Of a stretch of 64,000 nt of DNA, positions 51,981 to 59,032 are shown piece after piece; position 1 is the first letter of the stretch, and each line of letters begins with the position of its first letter. Where the stretch lies: assembly GCA_046566145.1 (NCBI GenBank), contig JBKHXF010000018.1, forward strand, positions 155,121-219,120, given 5' to 3'. The stretch is from JBKHXF01 sp046566145 (GTDB lineage Bacteria > Actinomycetota > Nitriliruptoria > Nitriliruptorales > Nitriliruptoraceae). Made by a program: the position numbers and the translations under genes. The notes below the pieces were generated by a model. It had not been told where the DNA came from and ran no database searches. It saw only the letters and a program-made list of their open reading frames with translations.

Positions 51981-52133
51981 TCAACTCACATCTGGCTCAC
52001 GGGCGAAGGCCGCGTCCGCCGCTTGGCGGGCGCGGCCTTCGCTCGTCGGCATCGCGTGTGTGTAGGTGCGCAGGGTGACCCCCGGGTCGCCGTGCCCGAG
52101 GTACTCGGACTCGGCGAGCGCGGAGGCGACCAC
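51981..52133 (-). pseudogene. Tyrosine recombinase (phage integrase) C-terminal remnant
   Basis: My own translation of the minus strand from 52133 to the TGA at 51981 gives 50 residues containing EYLGHGDPGVTLRTYTHAMP, the C-terminal box of phage-type integrases with the LGH motif and the nucleophile Tyr in TYTH. The catalytic Arg box (HxLRH) is missing, the distance between the ASAL and LGH blocks is too short, and a stop lies just upstream, so this is a decayed fragment. It marks the left edge of the accessory segment between glnA and glnE. Confidence 0.75.
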
Positions 52134-52270
52134 CGCTCAGCGATCTGGCGGCGGACCACGACCAGGGCCCCCGGCAGCGCCATCACCCTCGACGTGGTCG
52201 ACGCGAACGCCGAGCCCCGCACGGTCGACGTGACCCTGGGCGGGGCGTCCGCACGAACGACGGACCCCTC
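52134..52270. other. Unassigned stretch between integrase remnant and anti-sigma gene
   Basis: With the recombinase remnant, this fills the only gap above 300 bases without an intact gene (51938-52270). I see no complete gene, RNA or clear operator in it. It probably contains more of the decayed recombinase or its insertion scar, but no reading frame gives recognisable integrase sequence. Confidence 0.4.
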
Positions 52271-52996
52271 CTACAGATCGGCGACGAGCACCTCCCGCCC
52301 GTCCCCGTCGGTCACGACGAACGCGGTGGTGTCGTGGCGGAGCAGGGCCGACTGCATGTTGCACTTGAGCGTGGAGTCGCCGGTGCCGAGGAACTCACCC
52401 GCAGGGAGCAGACGGCCGTCCGTCGAGCGGAAGGCCGCGTGGAAGGTCTCGCCGGCCGGCAATCCGCTGGCCACGAACCGCGCCTCCACCCCCCAAGTGT
52501 GGGGGATGAGCACCGCGGACTCGACGTCGATCGTCGGATCCAGCGCGCGCAGCGAGATCTCCTCCATGGGGATGGGGGCGCCGGTCGGCCCGGCAGCGAG
52601 CTCGGGTGCGGTGGACCGCCCGACCACCACCCCGCCACCCAACGCCACGACCACGACCACCGTCGCAGCCACCGCCGTCAGGATCCGTCGTCGGCTGTGA
52701 CCGGCGGCCTCACGGCGTGCTCGTGCCTGCACGAGCAGGCGCTCCTCGGCGATCGCTGCGCCGATCCGTGCGCCGAGGTCGTGGGGGGGAGCGGGCGCCG
52801 TCAGCAGGGCCTCGGGGTCGACCGTCTGCAAGGCCTCGACCACGGGGACGAGCTCGGCCAGTTCGGCCCGACAGGCTGGGCAGCCGTCCAGGTGGACCTG
52901 GACCCGGGCGCGCTCCTCGTCGGGCAGGCCGCCCAGCGCGTACGCACCGAGGAGCTCGCGCAGCTCCCTGTGCTCGAAGCTCTCAGGCGTGCTCAT
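52271..52996 (-). CDS. Zinc-binding anti-sigma factor (RskA-like)
   Basis: A 241-aa membrane anti-sigma factor. The N-terminal anti-sigma domain has the ZAS motif VHLDGCPACRAEL (HxxxCxxC). One TM helix follows near residues 103-123 (ILTAVAATVVVVVALGGGVVVG), and a C-terminal extracytoplasmic RskA-type domain (MEEISLRAL...EARFVASGLPAGETFHAAF). It should hold the neighbouring ECF sigma factor inactive until proteolysed. The ATG at 52996 overlaps the expected sigma stop (ATGA). Because of the sigma frameshift, the sigma 5' part is in frame with this gene. Confidence 0.85.
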   Translation of the reverse strand: MSTPESFEHRELRELLGAYALGGLPDEERARVQVHLDGCPACRAELAELVPVVEALQTVDPEALLTAPAPPHDLGARIGAAIAEERLLVQARARREAAGHSRRRILTAVAATVVVVVALGGGVVVGRSTAPELAAGPTGAPIPMEEISLRALDPTIDVESAVLIPHTWGVEARFVASGLPAGETFHAAFRSTDGRLLPAGEFLGTGDSTLKCNMQSALLRHDTTAFVVTDGDGREVLVADL

Positions 52997-53593
52997 GGCT
53001 GGATCCCCATCTCGTCCATGGCGAGCCTCAGCGCCCTGAGTGCGTAGAACAGCCGGCTCCGCAACGTGCCGACGGGGATGCCGAGCTCTGCGGCAACCCT
53101 CGCCGTGCGGGCGGCCCCTCAGATGTGACTCCACGATGGCGGTCCGATGCTCCTGTGTCAGGCGCCGCAGCGCTTCCTCGACCACCCACGAGCGGACGAC
53201 CTGCTCGCTGAAGTCCTCCGCGGCCGGTCCCGCTCCGTGGGTCTGTGACAGGTCGACGAGGTCCTGCTGCCACGGCCTGACCCTGGCCGCCCGCACCTGG
53301 TCGATCATGACGTTGCGGGCGATCGCGAACAACCACACGCGGAGCGAGGCCAGCTGCGGGTCGAAGCGATCGGCGGCACGCCAGGCGCGCAGGAACGTCT
53401 CCTGCACGGCGTCCTGCGCGGCACCCGGGTCCCCGAGGTTGCGCAGGACGAACCGGTACAGCTCCGGGCCGTGTGCGCGGTAGGCAGCGCTGATGACGCC
53501 ATCGTCGTCGAGGTCGATGACCGGCTGCGGCACGTACCGCCCGTCTCGTGTCTGCACACCCGTTCCTACGGCGCCCGAGCCCCAGGGGTTCAT
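52993..53593 (-). pseudogene. ECF sigma factor, SigK-like, with a 1-bp frameshift
   Basis: Extracytoplasmic-function sigma factor. Starting from ATG 53593 the protein has a good region 2 (HGPELYRFVLRNLGDPGAAQDAVQETFLRAWRA, then LFAIARNVMIDQVRA) and reaches the first part of region 4 (LTQEHRTAIVESHLRGRPHGE). The rest of region 4, VAAELGIPVGTLRSRLFYAL to GIQP and a TGA at 52993, is in another frame. Deleting one C from the CCC run at 53097-53099 restores a normal sigma factor ending in an ATGA overlap with the anti-sigma gene. Mutation, assembly error or recoding are all possible. Confidence 0.75.
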
Positions 53594-53674
53594 CGATCCT
53601 TCGTGACGAGTGAACGCTGGGCCCGTCAGGAGCGTATGCACGACCGTCCCATCACCCACCCTGGAAGGCACGAC

Positions 53675-54151
53675 ATGACGTCCGCAGCCACATCCCGTAC
53701 CACCGCCACGGTGCTGGCGATCCTCACGTCCCTGCTCCTGCTCGCCACCCTGGCCTCGCCGGCTCTGGCGGCCCACAACGGCAACAACCGCGCGGACCTC
53801 GCCAGTCAGACCAGCGACGCGACCGGTCGTGCCGTCGTCAACTACTCCGAAGGCCAGGGGACGTTCAACGGCACCGTCACCGTGAGGGGGTTGGAGGCCG
53901 GCACGTACACCTTCCGCGTCACCCTCCGCGGAGGCAACATCACCCCCGTCTGCGAGCTCGTCGCCGGTGGGAACGGCGCCGCTGGCTGCTCGGCACAGGA
54001 CCTCGATCTGCCGGGCTTCAACACCGCTGAGATCGTCGACGCGGGCGGCAACGTCGTCGCCAGGGGTGTGTTCGACCGTGCCGGCAACTGCCGCGACCCC
54101 CAGCAGGGCGGCTCGCTCTGCGAGTCCCCGGCCCTGAACCCCCGGCCGTGA
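53675..54151 (+). CDS. Small secreted protein
   Basis: A 158-aa exported protein. The signal peptide (TATVLAILTSLLLLATLASPALAA) is cleaved near ALA-AHN. The mature part is a beta-rich domain (VVNYSEGQGTFNGTVTVRGL, GTYTFRVTLRGGN) with four Cys that may form disulfides. It resembles CHRD-like or Ig-like folds, but I do not recognise a family. ATG at 53675 after GGAAGG. It is divergent, at 81 bp, from the ECF sigma gene, so it is a natural candidate target of that sigma factor. Confidence 0.75.
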   Translation: MTSAATSRTTATVLAILTSLLLLATLASPALAAHNGNNRADLASQTSDATGRAVVNYSEGQGTFNGTVTVRGLEAGTYTFRVTLRGGNITPVCELVAGGNGAAGCSAQDLDLPGFNTAEIVDAGGNVVARGVFDRAGNCRDPQQGGSLCESPALNPRP

Positions 54152-54182
54152 CGAGGGTTCGCCGCTGATCTCCGACGACGGT

Positions 54183-54204
54183 CGACCCGCCCTCCCGCGG
54201 GTCG
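54183..54204 (+). terminator. Hairpin downstream of the small secreted protein gene
   Basis: CGACCCGC and GCGGGTCG form an 8-bp stem with a 6-nt loop, 31 nt after the stop at 54151. The rest of this 259-bp gap holds a TAGTCT -10-like hexamer at 54337-54342, which fits the next gene, and nothing else I can identify. Confidence 0.5.
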
Positions 54205-54410
54205 TCCGTCCGTCGTCTGAAGCCGATGATGCTCGGTCACCGGCTGGGTGACGATCTGGTCATCGCAGGATCGCGATGGCGAGCGACACACGCGAGAACG
54301 GCGCCAGGGCTCGAAGGTCGAACTGGACTTCGTGACTAGTCTGAACGGAGGGCCAGCGAGGACCGTAACCACGGATGTCCACTCACCCACCCCATCCGTG
54401 GAGGCCACAC

Positions 54411-55067
54411 ATGCAACGCTCCCGTACCCTGCCGCGCTCCTTCGCCGCGCTCACGATCTCCGCCCTGGCCCTCGGCGTGACCGCGACCGCAGCGAGCGCC
54501 GACTACTACGGCTACAGCCGGTACAGCGACTCCGACCGCAACCTCAAGGTCGTCTCCTACATCAACGGCGACAACGGCAAGAACGCCGACGTCGACCCGG
54601 ACAGCAGCTGCTTCAAGCCTGACCAGTACGACATGCAGGCCTTCAGCTCCGTCGCCTCGGGGAACCCGGGGGACAACAACGTCCACAACGACGCCTGCTT
54701 CCTCGACGACCGGGGCAACAAGGTCGGTGACGGCATCGGCGCGTCCTTCCAGACCTCCGGCACCGGCTACATCAGCGCCTGCCCTGACCCCGATGGCGCC
54801 GGACCCGAGTTCTCGCGCCTGCGCGACCTCGACGGCGACGGCCGCATGGACAGCTGCTTCCAGAGCAGCTACCAGGAGAAGGGCATCGCCGGTGACTTCG
54901 AGTACCACGTCCGCGTCAACAACGTCGGCGCCAAGGGCGAGCAGAAGGTCAGGTGGGGACGGGACGACGACGGTGATGGCCGCATCGACAGCTGGAACAG
55001 CGACGACGTCCGCATCGACTGGTCCGCGGACGGCAAGGGCGGCGGCGGCGACCGCTACCGCAGGTAG
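54411..55067 (+). CDS. Secreted protein with Asp-rich calcium-binding-like loops
   Basis: A 218-aa exported protein. The signal peptide ends near ASA-DYYGY. The mature protein is rich in Asp, Asn, Gly and Tyr and contains two DxDGDGxxD loops, DLDGDGRMDSC and DDDGDGRIDSW, as in dockerin/EF-hand-like or thrombospondin-3-type calcium sites. Four Cys probably form disulfides. ATG at 54411 after GGAGG. No known family; it may be a surface or matrix protein. A short 16-bp palindrome (55077-55092) follows the stop. Confidence 0.75.
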   Translation: MQRSRTLPRSFAALTISALALGVTATAASADYYGYSRYSDSDRNLKVVSYINGDNGKNADVDPDSSCFKPDQYDMQAFSSVASGNPGDNNVHNDACFLDDRGNKVGDGIGASFQTSGTGYISACPDPDGAGPEFSRLRDLDGDGRMDSCFQSSYQEKGIAGDFEYHVRVNNVGAKGEQKVRWGRDDDGDGRIDSWNSDDVRIDWSADGKGGGGDRYRR

Positions 55068-55076
55068 CACCGGCCG

Positions 55077-55092
55077 CGCAGTCGCGACTGCG
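55077..55092 (+). terminator. Palindrome downstream of the Asp-rich secreted protein gene
   Basis: CGCAGTCGCGACTGCG is a perfect 16-bp palindrome, 9 nt after the stop at 55067; as RNA it could fold into a 6-bp stem with a CGCG loop. It may be a weak terminator. The rest of the 178-bp gap up to 55246 shows nothing recognisable. Confidence 0.35.
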
Positions 55093-55245
55093 GGCACCTG
55101 ACCGCCCGGCCCCGCGTCCGGTGGTGTGGCTCACGGGTACGCTCCCCCGGTCGAGGCCGCCCTCTTTCTGGGGCGCCGAGGCCACGCCCCCGGCCGCTTC
55201 CACCGGCGCGGGGGCACCCCGCGCCCCAGCCCCGTGGCGGGCGCC

Positions 55246-55920
55246 TCAGCGGGTCGGGACGAGGTCGGTGAGCGTGAGCGTGTCGGTGACCACGTCCGCG
55301 TCGGCGAGCCGCTCCCGCTCGACGTGGCCGCGCACGACCGCGACGGTCCACATCCCGGCCGCCCGCGCCGCGGCCACCCCGACGCCGGTGTCCTCGACCG
55401 CCGCGCACGCCGCCGGGTCGACACCGAGGCGGCGTGCCGCCTCGACGTAGGGCACGCCGGTCGGCTTGTGCTCGGTCGTGTCCTCCGCGCCGACGAGCGC
55501 GCCCACCACATCGGTCAGCCCGCACACGTCGAGCACCCGCTCGACGTGGGCCCGCCGCGACGACGAGCACACCCCGACCGGCACGCCGGCGGCGTGCAGC
55601 GCGAGCGCCACGTCCACCGCGTCGCGGTGCACCTCCACGCCGGCGTCGAACAGACGGCGGAACTCGACCCGGTCCTCCTCGGCGAACGCCTCCGGGTCGC
55701 CGATGCCGCCCGGCACCCGGGCCTCCCAGTAGGCGAGCACCTCGTGGTTGGGCCGGCCGATGATGGTGCGCAGGTCCTCGTCGGTCACCTCGTACCCGCG
55801 CCGGCGGAGCACCAGACGGTGCGAGGCGTCCGACAGCGACTCGGTGTCGACCAGCGTCCCGTCGCAGTCGAACACGACCGCGGCCGGCAGCCCCGCGGGC
55901 ACGGGCCGGGGGGCGGTCAC
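55246..55920 (-). CDS. HAD superfamily hydrolase (phosphatase / phosphoglucomutase-like)
   Basis: A 224-aa HAD subfamily IA protein. Motif I is VVFDCDGTLVDTES with the nucleophile Asp, motif II is GVCSSSRR, and motifs III and IV are HKPTG and AVEDTGVGVAAARAAGM. A helical cap lies between motifs I and II. It hydrolyses or isomerises a small phosphorylated metabolite. The GTG at 55920 overlaps the stop of the upstream alpha/beta-hydrolase gene (GTGA), so the two are co-translated. Substrate unknown. Confidence 0.88.
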   Translation of the reverse strand: MTAPRPVPAGLPAAVVFDCDGTLVDTESLSDASHRLVLRRRGYEVTDEDLRTIIGRPNHEVLAYWEARVPGGIGDPEAFAEEDRVEFRRLFDAGVEVHRDAVDVALALHAAGVPVGVCSSSRRAHVERVLDVCGLTDVVGALVGAEDTTEHKPTGVPYVEAARRLGVDPAACAAVEDTGVGVAAARAAGMWTVAVVRGHVERERLADADVVTDTLTLTDLVPTR

Positions 55921-56813
55921 GCCCGGGCCGCCTCGTCGTCGGGTGGCAGCGCGCAGCGCCGGCGGACGAACCGCACGAGCGCGCGGGAGAACGCGAGCGG
56001 GTCCTCCTCCGGCAGGAAGTGGCCCACCCCCGGGAAGGTGACCAGCCCGGCCTCGAGGTCGTCCGCGACTCGCCGCGCCAGCGACACCGGGGTGACCGGG
56101 TCCTGCTCCCCCCAGGCGACCAGCGCCGGCACGCGCAGCGAGTTCGGGCGCGGCGGGGCGGCCACGAACGGCAGGCGGGAGCGGACCTGCCGCACGGTCC
56201 AGTCCACCGCGGCCGTGCGCGCCAGCGTCCGGTAGTAGGCGAGCCAGTCCGCCGGCGCGTGGCGGATCGCCTCCGCGTACCCCGCGACCACCTCGTCGGT
56301 GAAGGGCTCGCGCACGACGGCGGCGTGGTCGAAGGCGCGGCGCAGGATCGGCACGGCCGCGGTGCGGAACGCGACCTCCGGCAGCAGCGGCAGGTTCAGC
56401 AGCGGGATGTGCCACGCGCGGCGCAGGTCGACCTGCCGGTACGGCGACGACGCCAGCACGACGCCACGGACCCGGCCCGGGTGCCGGAAGGCCGTGGCGA
56501 GCGCGACCGCCCCGCCCCAGTCGTGACCGACGAGCACCGCCTTGCGCACGTGCAGGTTGCGGATGAGCTGGCTCACCTCGTCGGCGAGCGTCTCGGGGTC
56601 GTAGGGGCTGCCCGGCGCCTCGGTGCGGCCGAAGCCCTTGAGGTCGGGCGCGATGACGCGGTGGCCGGCGCCGGCCAGCAGCGGGGCGACCCGCCGCCAC
56701 GACGACCCGTCCTGGGGCCAGCCGTGCAGCAGCACCACGACGTCGTCGCCGTGGCCGAGCGCGCGCACCCAGAAGCGGACGTCGCCCCCGGGCACGTACC
56801 CCTCACGCCACAC
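55917..56813 (-). CDS. Alpha/beta-hydrolase (epoxide hydrolase / haloalkane dehalogenase-like)
   Basis: A 298-aa hydrolase. The oxyanion motif HGWPQDGSSW and the nucleophile elbow GHDWGG, with Asp rather than Ser, place it in the epoxide hydrolase/dehalogenase group. The acid lies near WGEQDPVTP and the catalytic His in GVGHFLPEEDP. The GTG at 56813 is preceded by AGGAGG. It is coupled to the HAD gene downstream. True substrate unknown. Confidence 0.88.
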   Translation of the reverse strand: MWREGYVPGGDVRFWVRALGHGDDVVVLLHGWPQDGSSWRRVAPLLAGAGHRVIAPDLKGFGRTEAPGSPYDPETLADEVSQLIRNLHVRKAVLVGHDWGGAVALATAFRHPGRVRGVVLASSPYRQVDLRRAWHIPLLNLPLLPEVAFRTAAVPILRRAFDHAAVVREPFTDEVVAGYAEAIRHAPADWLAYYRTLARTAAVDWTVRQVRSRLPFVAAPPRPNSLRVPALVAWGEQDPVTPVSLARRVADDLEAGLVTFPGVGHFLPEEDPLAFSRALVRFVRRRCALPPDDEAARA

Positions 56814-56922
56814 GCGGACCTCCTGCGACGTCGACGGCGTCCGGTGGCCGGGCAGCGTAGCCCCGGGGCCCTCCTACACTCCCGCCGCCGGCGGCCGCTC
56901 GCCGGCGGGAGCCACCGGACCC

Positions 56923-57705
56923 GTGCCACGCACCGACCTCGACGCCGTCGCGCACACCCTGCGCCACGCGACCGCCGGCGTGGCCGTGCTGACCGGCGCG
57001 GGCGTGTCGGTCGCGTCGGGCGTGCCGTCGTTCCGCGGCACCGGCGGCATCTGGGAGCGTCACGACCCGATGGAGGTCGCGACCATGACCGCGCTGCGCC
57101 GCGACCCGGCCCGGGTGTGGCGCTTCTTCGACGAGCTCGACGAGGTCCTCGGCACGGCCCGGCCCAACGCCGCCCACCACGCGCTGGCGAGCCTCGAGGA
57201 CGGCGGCTTCCTCCAGACGATCATCACCCAGAACATCGACGGGCTGCACCAGCTGGCCGGCAGCGTCGCCGTCATCGAGCTGCACGGGACGCCTCGCACG
57301 CTCACCTGCACGTCCTGCGGGCGCACGTCGGGGCGCACGCCACCGCCGGCGCGGGACGCCGCCGGCGTGCCGCGCTGCCCCGACTGCGACGGGGTCGTCA
57401 AGCCCGACATCACCCTGTTCGGCGAGAACCTGCCCGGCACGACGCTGCGCCGCGCCGAGCACGCCGTCCGTCGCGCCGACGTGCTGATGGTCGTGGGCAC
57501 CTCCGCCGAGGTCGAACCGGCCGCGCGGCTCCCCCGCCTCGCCCGGACGCTCGGCGCGACCGTCATCGAGATCAACCCCGAGCCGGTGCTCGACGGGGCC
57601 CGGTCCATCGCGGCGCCGGCGGAGGTGGTCCTGCCGGAGCTCGCCCGCCGCCTGCAGCCCACCGTGCTCGACGCGCTCCGGTCGCTGCTGCGCCGCCGGC
57701 GCTGA
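56923..57705 (+). CDS. Sir2 family NAD-dependent protein deacylase (sirtuin)
   Basis: A 260-aa sirtuin that removes acyl groups from Lys using NAD+. GAGVSVASGVPSFRG binds NAD, TQNIDGLH carries catalytic residues, ELHGT holds the catalytic His, and the zinc ribbon is CTSC and CPDC. GTSAEVEPA completes the Rossmann site. Start GTG at 56923; a TACACT -10-like hexamer is at 56875-56880. Acyl-CoA synthetases are common sirtuin targets, so the acyl-CoA ligase at 33501 is a conceivable client, but this is only inference. Confidence 0.9.
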   Translation: MPRTDLDAVAHTLRHATAGVAVLTGAGVSVASGVPSFRGTGGIWERHDPMEVATMTALRRDPARVWRFFDELDEVLGTARPNAAHHALASLEDGGFLQTIITQNIDGLHQLAGSVAVIELHGTPRTLTCTSCGRTSGRTPPPARDAAGVPRCPDCDGVVKPDITLFGENLPGTTLRRAEHAVRRADVLMVVGTSAEVEPAARLPRLARTLGATVIEINPEPVLDGARSIAAPAEVVLPELARRLQPTVLDALRSLLRRRR

Positions 57706-57844
57706 GCCGACCGCCGGCGCGGGCCGACGTGTCGCCGAGCACGCCGGGTCCGTGCGACGCGACACGGACGCCGCCGGCACGGCCGACGAGGGTCGCGGCT
57801 GACCGGTGGCACCCACGTCGCCGGCATCACCAGGAGCAGCAGCC

Positions 57845-58471
57845 GTGCGCACCCGCACCCGCCACCTCGCGAGCCTCGCCGTCGCGACCGCGCTCGCCGT
57901 CGGCACCGCCGTCTCGGCCCACGCCGTCACCGCCACCCTCGGCAACGACGTCGTCGAGCGCGGCCTCGCCGACACCTTCCGCGACTTCGTCATCGTCGAC
58001 ACCAACACCCCCGCCCCCTTCGACGGCACGATCGAGCGGATCGACTACTGGGCCCAGCGGCCCGGCGACATCCGCTTCGTGCTCGTCGACCCGGCCGGCG
58101 TCGTCACGTGGGTCGGACCCGTCGTGACCGCCACCACGGCCGGCCCCCGGTCCGTGACGCTCGACGCCCCGGTCGGCCTCGTGGCCGGCACCGACCTCGG
58201 CGTCTACTCGGTCGGGACGGGCGTGGTCAGCTGGCAGTACGACGACGCCGCGGCGCCCGCCCCGTTCACGGCCAACGCGTCGGGGCTCCCCGCGGTGGGT
58301 GACACCCTCGAGGTGGTGGCCGACTCCCGCCGCGTGTACTCCATGCGCGCCGACGTGCGGGCGAGCTCGCCCGAGGTGTGCAAGGACGGCGGCTGGGAGC
58401 GGTACGGCTACCGCAACCAGGGGCAGTGCATCGCGAGCGTCGTCGCGAACGAGCGCGCCGGGAAGGGCTGA
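57845..58471 (+). CDS. Secreted protein with C-terminal CKxGGW motif
   Basis: A 208-aa exported protein. The signal peptide ends near SAHA-VTATL. The middle is a beta-rich domain (FVIVDTNTPAPFDGTIERI). The C-terminus reads CKDGGWERYGYRNQGQC, a short disulfide-type motif seen at the end of many otherwise unrelated secreted bacterial proteins (CKxGGWxxFGFxNQGQC). Start GTG at 57845 after AGGAG. The motif probably forms a small folded knot; its role is unknown. Confidence 0.78.
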   Translation: MRTRTRHLASLAVATALAVGTAVSAHAVTATLGNDVVERGLADTFRDFVIVDTNTPAPFDGTIERIDYWAQRPGDIRFVLVDPAGVVTWVGPVVTATTAGPRSVTLDAPVGLVAGTDLGVYSVGTGVVSWQYDDAAAPAPFTANASGLPAVGDTLEVVADSRRVYSMRADVRASSPEVCKDGGWERYGYRNQGQCIASVVANERAGKG

Positions 58472-58494
58472 CCGGGCTCCGACGGGCCTGCGCC

Positions 58495-58965
58495 TCAATC
58501 GAGGGTGATGTGCTCGTCGGGGTTGGCGCGACGCAGGCGGTCCCGCAGGCGTCGCGCCCGCGCCGTGTCCCGCAGCACCGCCGCGACCCACCGGTTGCCG
58601 CCGGCGTCGCGGCGCGTCACGCGCCACGCGTCGGGCTCGTCCGCGTGGGTCACCACGACGGCGGACAGGCCGCTCGACGTCGCCAGCGCGTGGACGACGC
58701 GGGCCGGCCACTGCACGGCGTCCCCGACCTGCACGCCGACCTCCTCGTCGCCGACGCGGACGCGGCCCACCCCGGCGACCACCAGCAGCAGCGCGCCCAC
58801 CTGCAGCACCTCCGGCGCGGTCTCGCCGCCGGGATCGAGGTGCAGGACGCTCACGGTCCCCTCGTCGGTGGTCAGCAGGCCCGCGACCGCGCCGGCGGTC
58901 GTCCCGGAGCCGTCCGGGTCGAGCGGGTCGGCGTCGCCCCGCCGCCACGAGTAGCGGGTGATCAC
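58495..58965 (-). CDS. Cupin-domain protein
   Basis: A 156-aa protein whose central part is a single cupin barrel: GTVSVLHLDPGGETAPEVLQVGALLLVVAGVGRVRVG and VQVGDAVQWPARVVHAL, with a conserved C-terminal His (VVHAL). The first metal-binding motif lacks the usual His-x-His, so metal binding is doubtful. The GTG at 58965 uses GAGGGG from the last copy of a 15-bp tandem repeat as its ribosome site. The upstream frame stays open through the repeat into glnE, but that extension is repetitive. Function unknown. Confidence 0.8.
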   Translation of the reverse strand: MITRYSWRRGDADPLDPDGSGTTAGAVAGLLTTDEGTVSVLHLDPGGETAPEVLQVGALLLVVAGVGRVRVGDEEVGVQVGDAVQWPARVVHALATSSGLSAVVVTHADEPDAWRVTRRDAGGNRWVAAVLRDTARARRLRDRLRRANPDEHITLD

Positions 58966-58972
58966 GGCCGAC

Positions 58973-59032
58973 CCCTCACGACCGACCGCCTCACGATCGA
59001 CCCCCTCACGATCGACCCCCTCACGATCGACC
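58973..59032 (-). repeat. 15-bp minisatellite (four copies) at the glnE/cupin junction
   Basis: Four tandem copies of GGTCGATCGTGAGGG read on the minus strand: 59032-59018, 59017-59003, 59002-58988 (last base C) and 58987-58973 (one A to G change). Copy 1 contains the glnE TGA stop. The last copy supplies the GAGGGG ribosome site of the cupin gene. Copies 1 and 2 are identical, which suggests recent duplication. Confidence 0.9.

Noticed and set aside
52003..52042. Second long hairpin after glnA (12-bp outer stem plus inner stem)
   Set aside because: It lies in the integrase remnant coding sequence, about 65 nt past glnA. It may help termination, but the hairpin at 51944-51977 is closer and sufficient.
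52271..53593. Natural sigma/anti-sigma fusion protein
   Set aside because: About 39 residues at the joint are out-of-frame sequence, and the proper region 4 exists in the other frame with an ATGA overlap, so a frameshift explains it better.
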